Assembly: GCA_025363655.1 (NCBI GenBank)
Contig: JANYDK010000011.1
Coordinates: 160,018-224,017 of the forward strand
Length of the DNA stretch: 64,000 nucleotides
Origin: Deltaproteobacteria bacterium
Lineage (GTDB): Bacteria; Myxococcota_A; Polyangia; Polyangiales; JADJMO01
Reading direction: 5' to 3'
Shown here: positions 16,972 through 23,170 of the stretch, one piece after another
Layout: each line of letters begins with the position of its first letter
Numbering within the stretch: the first letter of the stretch is position 1
Notes under the pieces: model-generated
Databases searched by the model: none
What the model saw: only the letters and a program-made list of their open reading frames with translations
What the model was told of the DNA's origin: nothing
Position numbers and translations under genes: made by a program

Positions 16972-17847
16972 TCACGGACACAGCAGCTGCGCCGTGCACT
17001 CCCAGTGCTTGCTCGTCGCCGAGTACGCACAAATCTTCGGAACGCCGCCGCCCCCCGCGCAGTCGGGGTCGTCGACGCACGTGTCGGCGCTGGTGTGGCA
17101 GAAGTAGCCGGTGAGCCCGCCGCATCCGCCGCCGCGCGTCGGCGAGCAGAAGCCGCCCGCGCCGCAGTCGGCGTCGACGCGACACGCGCCATCGGTGCAG
17201 GTGTTGCCGCCCGCGGTGTAGGGACTGCCGTGGCAAACGCAGAGCTTGCCCTTGGCGCAGTCGGTGTCGTGGGTGCAGGTGTCGTAGGAGCAGAAGCAGA
17301 TGCGCGCGCCGCCGCCGACGTTCTCGACGCAGCGTCCGTTGGTGCCGCTCTTACAATCGCCGTCGGCGCTGCAGGTGGGTCCACCACCGCCGCCGAGCGA
17401 GCAGCTTCCGGGTCCGGGCGCGCCTGCGCACAGCGCGTCGCTCGCGCGATGATTGACCGGCACCCTCCCGCCCGAGTCCGACTTGGTGTCGGTCGAACTG
17501 GTGTCGGTGGTGCTGCTGTCGGACGCGCTGGTGTCGAGGCCTGTCGTGTCCGAGCCGGTCGTGTCCGAGCCCGTCGTGTCGAGGCCTGTCGTGTCGAGGC
17601 CGGTCGTATCCAAGCCCGGCGTGTCGGAGCCGCGGGTGTCGAGGCCGGTCGTATCCGAGCCCGTCGTGTCCGAGCCGCCGGCGTCGTCGGTGGTGTCGCT
17701 CGAGGTGCTGCCGCCGCAAGCGGCGACGAGGACCATCACGGTCGCGAGCGAGGTCGCGCGCAAAGTCGTGAGCGAGGTCGCGAGGCAGCTGGCGCGCAGG
17801 CCACGGGACACGGGGGAGACGGGGGACATGCGTGAGGAGTAAGCCAT
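16972..17847 (-). CDS. Lipoprotein with a pentapeptide Asp-Thr-Thr-Gly repeat linker and Cys-rich domain
   Basis: 291 residues. The signal peptide ends at the lipobox LVAAC. Residues about 55-105 are ten copies of a five-residue unit, mostly SDTTG or LDTTG, encoded by the 15-bp tandem repeat at 17531-17680. The C-terminal half carries about 22 cysteines in small modules (CSADGDCKSGTNGRC, HDTDCAKGKLCVC, VDADCGAGGFC). The linker probably holds the Cys-rich head away from the membrane. Ligand unknown. The ATG at residue 7 is an alternative start. Confidence 0.82.
   Translation of the reverse strand: MAYSSRMSPVSPVSRGLRASCLATSLTTLRATSLATVMVLVAACGGSTSSDTTDDAGGSDTTGSDTTGLDTRGSDTPGLDTTGLDTTGLDTTGSDTTGSDTTGLDTSASDSSTTDTSSTDTKSDSGGRVPVNHRASDALCAGAPGPGSCSLGGGGGPTCSADGDCKSGTNGRCVENVGGGARICFCSYDTCTHDTDCAKGKLCVCHGSPYTAGGNTCTDGACRVDADCGAGGFCSPTRGGGCGGLTGYFCHTSADTCVDDPDCAGGGGVPKICAYSATSKHWECTAQLLCP
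17531..17680. repeat. 15-bp tandem repeat, ten copies, coding for the DTTG linker
   Basis: Ten units of 15 bp related to GTGTCGAGGCCTGTC and GTGTCCGAGCCGGTC lie in phase with the minus-strand lipoprotein gene. Because the unit is a multiple of three, copy number changes would lengthen or shorten the linker without a frameshift. Confidence 0.85.
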
Positions 17848-17891
17848 GCACCCAGACTAGCGCCGGATCGCCCCGCACGCCGACCTGCGAC

Positions 17892-19178
17892 TCACGTCCC
17901 GCGAATCGGTTTCTTCATCGCCGCCGGAATTCGCGTCTCGTCACTCTCCGAGCCCTCGAAGCGCACCTCGCGCGTGGCATAGCCGCCCTCGGCGACGCGG
18001 GCCTCGATCGTGCGCAGGAGCTCGACGAAGGGCTGCTCGTGCTTCGATGCGTCGGCGGGCTTTGCGTACGCGCAAAGCTCCTCGGGCTCGCCGAGCCAGT
18101 AGATCTTGAGCGCGGTGCCGAGATCGCAGCGCGCGTGACGGGCGATGACGAGGAGCTTCTTCGCGCCGTCGTCCCAGTTGTGCGACGAGGCGACGAGGTC
18201 GAGCTCCCAGAGATCCATGTCGGCGAGCTTGCGATTGGACTTGATGCCGAAGCGCTTGCGCAGCTCGGGGATGGCGCGCTTCTGCCGCTCGGTGCAGAGC
18301 ACTTCGACGCCGGCGTCGACGTCGAGCTTCTTCAGTCGAGGAAGGCCGCGCACGTCGAGCACGCGCAGCGGATTGCGCGCGACGTCGACTCTCTCGAGGA
18401 GAGGACAGGCGCCGAGCTCGAGGGTCTCGAGGCTGTTGTCGGCGCACGAGAAGTGACCGAGCGAGGCGCACCCACCGAGGTCGAGGCGGATCAGCCCGAG
18501 CTCGTCGCAGAAGAGCGTCTTCAGCGTCGGATACGCATGAACATCGAATCCACTGAGCGCGCCGAGAGGGCAGGACGACACCGCCAGCGTCGCGAGCGGC
18601 GCGCCCTTCGGGGGAAGCGTCAACGTTCGAATCGGGTTTCCGACCACCCAGAGCGCGCGCAGCTGCGCGAGCCCCGAGACGTCGAGAGACGTGAGCGCGT
18701 TGCGCGACAACGAGAGGCGGGCGAGCGCAGGAAACGAGCGCGCATCGAAGGCGGGCAAGCGGTTGTCGTCGGCGTCGAGGATCTCGAGCGGCGCCTCGCG
18801 AGCCACGGTCAGCTCCTCGAGCGCATTGAAGGAGACGTCGAGATCGACCAGCGCCGGGCACCCACGAAGGTCGAGCGTGCGCAGGCCATGACTGCCGAGG
18901 TGCAGGTGCGTGAGCCGCGGGTGCGTGCCGAGCTCGACGGTGGCGAACTTCATCTTCCAGTTCACGCCGTTGGCGCTGACCTTCTCGAGCGCGACGAACG
19001 GCCGCAGGTCGAGCGCGGGCAACGCGAGCCCCGCGTGGAGCGCGAGCGCGAGGAAGGTGCCGCCCTCGATGCGCGAGCCGGCGCGCACGAGGTTGTAGAT
19101 GACGGATTCGGCGTCACTGCCGTCCACCTTGGCGAGCTTGGCGACGAACGCGCGCGCAGCCGGATCGAGGGATTCCAC
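17892..19178 (-). CDS. Leucine-rich repeat protein with C-terminal DUF4274-like domain
   Basis: 428-residue soluble protein without a signal peptide. Residues about 50-300 contain about ten leucine-rich repeats with L-x-x-L-x-L-x-x-C/N patterns (LRTLDLRGCPALVDLDVSFN and similar). Residues about 315-380 match the pattern of DUF4274: LVASSHNWDDGAKKLLVIAR and CDLGTALKIYWLGEPEEL. In other bacteria this domain often occurs in immunity-like or cytosolic proteins of unknown role. The upstream region carries an unusual 21-bp tandem repeat. Confidence 0.82.
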   Translation of the reverse strand: MESLDPAARAFVAKLAKVDGSDAESVIYNLVRAGSRIEGGTFLALALHAGLALPALDLRPFVALEKVSANGVNWKMKFATVELGTHPRLTHLHLGSHGLRTLDLRGCPALVDLDVSFNALEELTVAREAPLEILDADDNRLPAFDARSFPALARLSLSRNALTSLDVSGLAQLRALWVVGNPIRTLTLPPKGAPLATLAVSSCPLGALSGFDVHAYPTLKTLFCDELGLIRLDLGGCASLGHFSCADNSLETLELGACPLLERVDVARNPLRVLDVRGLPRLKKLDVDAGVEVLCTERQKRAIPELRKRFGIKSNRKLADMDLWELDLVASSHNWDDGAKKLLVIARHARCDLGTALKIYWLGEPEELCAYAKPADASKHEQPFVELLRTIEARVAEGGYATREVRFEGSESDETRIPAAMKKPIRGT

Positions 19179-19216
19179 GTGGGCGAGAGTAGACGAGTCG
19201 TCAGAGCAGGGCCCCG

Positions 19217-19345
19217 CGTCCGGACCAACCTACCCCACGCCCGGACCAACTTACCCCACGTCCAGACCAGCTTACCCCGCGTCCAGACCAGCTTCCCCCA
19301 CGTCCAGACCAGCTTCCCCACGGCCGGAACCAGCTCACCCCGCGT
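19217..19345. repeat. 21-bp tandem repeat, about six copies, upstream of the LRR gene
   Basis: Six degenerate copies of a 21-bp unit whose core is CGTCCAGACCAGCTT start at 19217, 19238, 19259, 19280, 19301 (20 bp) and 19321, fading by about 19345. The array sits between the terminator of the gene at 19492-20451 and the start of the LRR gene at 19178, both on the minus strand, and so occupies the LRR gene's upstream region. No gene is evident in it, although a 21-bp unit keeps all frames open. Confidence 0.8.
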
Positions 19346-19404
19346 CCCGATCAAGCGAACCGCCGCGCGGACCGAGCTGCGAAACGGGCGCACGATGCGG
19401 CGAC

Positions 19405-19442
19405 AAAAAAAGACGTGGGCGCAGCCTTGGCCCGCCCACGTC
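19405..19442 (-). terminator. Intrinsic terminator of the minus-strand gene 19492-20451
   Basis: GACGTGGGCG at 19412-19421 and CGCCCACGTC at 19433-19442 form a perfect 10-bp stem with an 11-base loop. Read on the minus strand the stem is followed directly by seven T (plus-strand A run 19405-19411). It lies about 50 bases past the stop at 19492. Confidence 0.88.
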
Positions 19443-19491
19443 CCCCGCGACTTCCCCCCTTTTCGCGAAGTCTTCTCGAGCTGGTTCTCGC

Positions 19492-20451
19492 TCAGCTCGG
19501 CGTTGCGGTCGGCGCCGCCGCCGCGCCGTTCTTGATGTTCTTCGAGGAGCTGTTGTGGGAGACGAGGACCCCGCGCGTCCCTGCCCCTGCGTTCAGCGCC
19601 GGCACCCCGGCCGCGCTCTCCCGCGCATGCGCGAACGCGCGCATCGCGTACCTCATCTCCAAGAGCACTCGCCCCTCGACGATGTTCACGTCGCGCGAGT
19701 CCTTGCCGCCGCTGCGACGCTCGCCCGAGGCTTGCTGAATCGCGAGGTCGAGATCGTCGGCGGTGCCCCATGCGTGGTCGACGTCGCCGCGCTGCAGGTC
19801 GAGCGAAGCGACGAGCGCCTTCGACTCGCCATCGGTGCGCCGGAGCCAACCATCGGCGAGGCGGGCGAGCGCGTGCAGAGATTCGACGAGGTCGCTCGGC
19901 TTCTCACCGTGGCCGCGCGCGTCGTCGAGCGAGCCTTGCTCGACGTCGCTGTCGCCGGTGAGCTGTTCGAGCGCGTGGAGCAGATCGCGGCGCGAGGCCT
20001 TGGCGACGGACACCGAGTGATCGAGCGAGTTGCGCGCTGCCCCCGCGCCCTTGTCGGAGGACTCGGCGCGCGTGCGCTCGAGGGCGACGATCGACTCGAG
20101 GAAGTAGACGAAGCGCGAGGCGCCGTAGCGACGAAGCGCCTGCGGGAACTTGCGGAGCGCGCCGTCGATGACGCGCGCGAAGCCGACCGCCTCGTTGCGC
20201 ACGGCATCCGACTGCGTGCGCGCGCCGAGCTGCTGGCACTTGTCGTCGCGATACTGCCCGTTGAATGCCGCGCGCTCGACGTCGGTGATCGGCGGCCACG
20301 ACGCGAGGATGCGCGCCGCCTCGCTCGTCTTCTTGCCGCCACCACCACCGCCGCTCGCCTTCGCCGCCACCGCTTTCTTCGGCGCGCTCTTCGCTTTCGG
20401 AGCGGGCTTCTTGCTGCTCTTCGCTTTGGAGGTCTTCTTGGGTTTGGCCAT
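19492..20451 (-). CDS. Hypothetical protein with a histone H1-like Lys/Ala-rich N-terminal tail
   Basis: 319 residues from the ATG at 20451 (MAKPKKTSKAKSSKKPAPK). Residues 1-45 are almost wholly Lys, Ala, Pro, Ser and Gly, like the tails of histone H1-type and HU-fusion DNA-binding proteins. The remainder is helical and polar, with no family I recognise: ITDVERAAFNGQYRDDKCQQ, then heptad-like Leu/Ala stretches and a conserved-looking VLLEMRYAMRAFAHAR near residue 270. The tail suggests binding to nucleic acid or another polyanion. The long open frame upstream is antisense to the next gene and is discounted. A strong terminator follows. Confidence 0.75.
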   Translation of the reverse strand: MAKPKKTSKAKSSKKPAPKAKSAPKKAVAAKASGGGGGGKKTSEAARILASWPPITDVERAAFNGQYRDDKCQQLGARTQSDAVRNEAVGFARVIDGALRKFPQALRRYGASRFVYFLESIVALERTRAESSDKGAGAARNSLDHSVSVAKASRRDLLHALEQLTGDSDVEQGSLDDARGHGEKPSDLVESLHALARLADGWLRRTDGESKALVASLDLQRGDVDHAWGTADDLDLAIQQASGERRSGGKDSRDVNIVEGRVLLEMRYAMRAFAHARESAAGVPALNAGAGTRGVLVSHNSSSKNIKNGAAAAPTATPS

Positions 20452-20607
20452 GGGCGCGATGGTACCGGGGCGAAGGGGCTTTTCAATGGTCCGGCGACCG
20501 AGCGGAGCGAGATCGACCGGACGGGCCAAAGTTGCGGAGCAATCTTTGGCGAAATGAGACTCTCTCGGAGACCCACGCAAACCGCGCACCCCGGCTAGGC
20601 TGCCCTG

Positions 20608-21171
20608 GTGTCCCATCTCCGCCTGGTCGCCCCGGCCCCCGAGCACCGCGACGGATTCCTCGCCCTGGTTGCCGAAGCACGCGCTGCCGGCGAAGACGCC
20701 TACCTTTGGGACTACCACGACGATTATCTGCGCTACCTCCGCGAGACCTCCGCCCTCTCGCGCGGCGAAGACCTCGCACCGGGCATGGTCCCCTGCGACG
20801 TCCTCTTCCTCGTCGACCGCGACGATCGCGGAGCCCCACGAGCCGGTCCGCTCCCCGTCCTTGGCTTCGCCCGCGTCCGCCATCGACTGAACGAGCGGCT
20901 CGAGGAGTACGGCGGTCACATCGGGTACTACGTCACGAAGAGCGTGCGCGGTCGCGGCCTCGGCACCGCCATCCTCCGGCTCGCGCTCGCCCGCACCGCC
21001 GAGCTCGGCCTCGCGTCGGTGCTCGTCACCTGCGACGCCGACAACCTCGGCTCGGTGCGCGTGCTCGAGAAGAACGGCGCCGTGCGAGAGAGCGAGGGCC
21101 GCTCCCCCAAGGACGGCGCCAAGCTCCTCCGCTGGTCGGTGCGCATCGGCCCGCCAGCCATGTCGACATAG
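20608..21171 (+). CDS. GNAT family acetyltransferase
   Basis: 187 residues starting at GTG 20608. The acetyl-CoA site is VRGRGLGTAILRLALARTAE (R-x-x-G-x-G/A) near residues 112-131, followed by VLVTCDADNLGSVRVLEKNG, the usual strand-5/helix-4 signature. The N-terminal half (YLWDYHDDYLRYLRE) is typical of uncharacterised GNATs. Cytoplasmic; substrate unknown. Confidence 0.88.
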   Translation: MSHLRLVAPAPEHRDGFLALVAEARAAGEDAYLWDYHDDYLRYLRETSALSRGEDLAPGMVPCDVLFLVDRDDRGAPRAGPLPVLGFARVRHRLNERLEEYGGHIGYYVTKSVRGRGLGTAILRLALARTAELGLASVLVTCDADNLGSVRVLEKNGAVRESEGRSPKDGAKLLRWSVRIGPPAMST

Positions 21172-21193
21172 CTGAGACCAGGAACTAGCCCCG

Positions 21194-21628
21194 ATGCCGA
21201 CGGTGCGCGCTCTCTTTCCCTCCGCCCTGACCCTCGCTCTCGGCTCGCTCGTCGGGTGCCGCGAGTCCTGCTCCCGCGACTCACGCGACGTACGCATCGG
21301 TCCCGATGACGCCGGCTCCTCGACGCCCTCTCCGCCACCGGCGCCCGCGCCACGCCTCCCTGCCGATGGGCCCATCGTGCTCTCCAGCGAATGGACGCGC
21401 TGCAAGCTCGACGCCGACTGCGTCATTCTCACCCTCGGTTGCTGCAACGAAACCGCCGTCGCACGCCCCCACGCCGCCGAGGTCCGCAAGGCCCTCGATG
21501 CCTCCGGCCGCAGCTATTGCCCACCGAAGACCGCCTGCGGCCCCGGCCCCGACGGAACCTGGAACGACCAGCCCGCAACCTGCGGCGACGGCACGTGCCA
21601 ACTGCCCGCAGCCTTGGTGCCGAAGTAG
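21194..21628 (+). CDS. Small Cys-rich lipoprotein
   Basis: 144 residues. The signal peptide ends at the lipobox LVGC, then come a Cys/Asp segment and a Pro-rich linker (STPSPPPAPAPRLP). A small domain with eight cysteines follows, including WTRCKLDADCVILTLGCCNE and CGDGTCQLP. The CKLDADCV...CC motif occurs in other myxobacterial lipoproteins. No function can be assigned. It follows the acetyltransferase by 22 bases and may be co-transcribed. Confidence 0.75.
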   Translation: MPTVRALFPSALTLALGSLVGCRESCSRDSRDVRIGPDDAGSSTPSPPPAPAPRLPADGPIVLSSEWTRCKLDADCVILTLGCCNETAVARPHAAEVRKALDASGRSYCPPKTACGPGPDGTWNDQPATCGDGTCQLPAALVPK

Positions 21629-21731
21629 CGCGCGCTTGCGACCGAGCGATCTGCGGAACTTCCCCCCGCTCCCCCTGTCGCTCCGCCGACCACTGCACCC
21701 TCGCAGTTGCGTCCCTACCAGGAGCGAACCG

Positions 21732-22139
21732 ATGCCCGAATGGATTCACGAAGCAGGCTGGCCGATCTACATGGTGATCGTCGTCGGGGCGGCGTCACTG
21801 ACGGCGGCGATGCAGTACGCGCGTTCGCCACGGCGTGATCTCTTCGCGCTCGTCGTCGGGCTCGGCGTGGCGACCGCGCTGCTCGGCGTGATCGGAACGG
21901 TGCTCGGCATCCAGATGTCTGCGGGGGCCATCGGCAAGGTGGCGGCCGATCAGCGGTGGATCTTTCTCGTCGGGTTGAAGGAGTCGCTGCACAACACGAC
22001 GGCGGCGCTGGTCATCGCGGCGGTCGATGCGCTGGTGGTCACGGTCGGCGCCGTGCGCTTCGCGCGACGTGAAGCGCGCCGTGACGCACGCACGGACGCA
22101 GCGACGGCAGCGGCGGCTGCGACGGCAGCGGAAGGCTGA
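21732..22139 (+). CDS. Small membrane protein, possibly MotA/TolQ/ExbB-like
   Basis: 135 residues from the ATG at 21732, which has AGGAG about nine bases upstream. Three hydrophobic helices are evident: WPIYMVIVVGAASLTAAM, FALVVGLGVATALLGVIGTV and TTAALVIAAVDALVVTVGAV, then an Arg/Ala-rich cytoplasmic tail. The order and the segment VGLKESLHNTTAALVIAAVD resemble the core of MotA/TolQ/ExbB proton-channel proteins, which is an inference only. No partner TolR/ExbD gene is adjacent. Confidence 0.68.
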   Translation: MPEWIHEAGWPIYMVIVVGAASLTAAMQYARSPRRDLFALVVGLGVATALLGVIGTVLGIQMSAGAIGKVAADQRWIFLVGLKESLHNTTAALVIAAVDALVVTVGAVRFARREARRDARTDAATAAAAATAAEG

Positions 22140-22164
22140 GCGATCGCTCCGAGTCTCGTCTCAC

Positions 22165-22743
22165 ATGCATGCGGGCGGCAGTTCAGCCAGCAAGGAGGGC
22201 TCGCCGCCCGGGCGCGTTCTTGCCACGCTCGACGACGTGCCGATCGCCCTTCGCCCCGCCCTCCCCGCCGATCTCCCCGGTGCCACGCGTCTCGCGGTGC
22301 TGCTGGTGCATCAGCATCACGCCTACGACCCGCAGCGCTTCGCGCTCTTCGGCAGCCACGGCGATCTCGAGCGCGGGTACGCGGGCTTCCTTGCCCACGA
22401 GATGGACGATCCGCAGGCGGTGATCCTGGTCGCCGTCGACGAGGGCGAGGGCGAGGGCGCCTCCGACATCGTCGGCTACGCCTATGGGCGCATCGAACCA
22501 CCGAGCTATCAAGCGCTGCTCGACACGTACGGCGCCCTCCATGATCTCTACGTCGACGAGCGCGTGAGGGGACGCGGGCTGGCGCGTCGATTGGTGACCG
22601 AGATGCTCGCCCGCCTGCGCGCGCTCGGCGCTCCGCGCGTGGTGCTCTCGACTGCGCAGGAGAACGCGAACGCGCAGGCGATGTTCGCGAAGCTGGGGTT
22701 TCGCCGGACGATGATCGAGATGACCTGCGAGCTCGGCGTGTGA
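22165..22743 (+). CDS. GNAT family acetyltransferase
   Basis: 192 residues from the ATG at 22165 (MHAGGSSASKEG). The acetyl-CoA motif VDERVRGRGLARRLVTEML is near residues 131-149, followed by STAQENANAQAMFAKLGFRR, a classic GNAT ending. Upstream frame overlap with the previous gene is not used. It is the second acetyltransferase within 2 kb; the two are not close in sequence. Substrate unknown. Confidence 0.88.
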   Translation: MHAGGSSASKEGSPPGRVLATLDDVPIALRPALPADLPGATRLAVLLVHQHHAYDPQRFALFGSHGDLERGYAGFLAHEMDDPQAVILVAVDEGEGEGASDIVGYAYGRIEPPSYQALLDTYGALHDLYVDERVRGRGLARRLVTEMLARLRALGAPRVVLSTAQENANAQAMFAKLGFRRTMIEMTCELGV

Positions 22744-22781
22744 CGCGGAATACCGAGGGACGCTCTCGGGTTGGTGGGCGC

Positions 22782-23129
22782 ATGCGTCGCTCTGGGTCCA
22801 TCTCCAAGGCACTGGTCGCGATGGCGCTCGGCGTCGCTCTGGCGAGCCTCGGCTGCTTCGAGAATCATTTTCGCGAGGTGGCGACGCAGGCGGCGGCAGA
22901 GCAGAGCAGCTGCGAAGGCAGCAGCAAGCCGATGGCGGTGAAGCAGCTCGAGAGCTACGCCTTCGAGGCCGAGACCTGCCGCGGGCCCGCGTATTACCGT
23001 TGCTACTACCAGCGCAAGACGATGGGCCGCGTGCAGTGCTGCGGCCGGGTGGCGACGTACGAGGAGGCGACGGCGACGATCGGCGGCTGGCAATACGAGA
23101 CGCCGCCGGTGTGCCGCGAGATGCCGTAG
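22782..23129 (+). CDS. Small lipoprotein with six cysteines
   Basis: 115 residues from the ATG at 22782 (MRRSGSISKALVAMALGVAL). An upstream GTG at 22740 overlaps the previous stop and would add 14 residues before the signal peptide. The lipobox is LASLGC. The mature part contains SSCEGSS, ETCRGPAYYRCYYQRKTMG and VQCCGRV. I do not recognise a family. Confidence 0.7.
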   Translation: MRRSGSISKALVAMALGVALASLGCFENHFREVATQAAAEQSSCEGSSKPMAVKQLESYAFEAETCRGPAYYRCYYQRKTMGRVQCCGRVATYEEATATIGGWQYETPPVCREMP

Positions 23130-23170
23130 CTGGCGCGAGCTCGCCCTGGTTCGACGGAGCCGCGAGACCG

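Noticed and set aside
17832..19535. Open plus-strand frame of 567 codons over the LRR gene
   Set aside because: Reads the LRR repeats in antisense; strongly Arg/Glu-biased with no recognisable domain.
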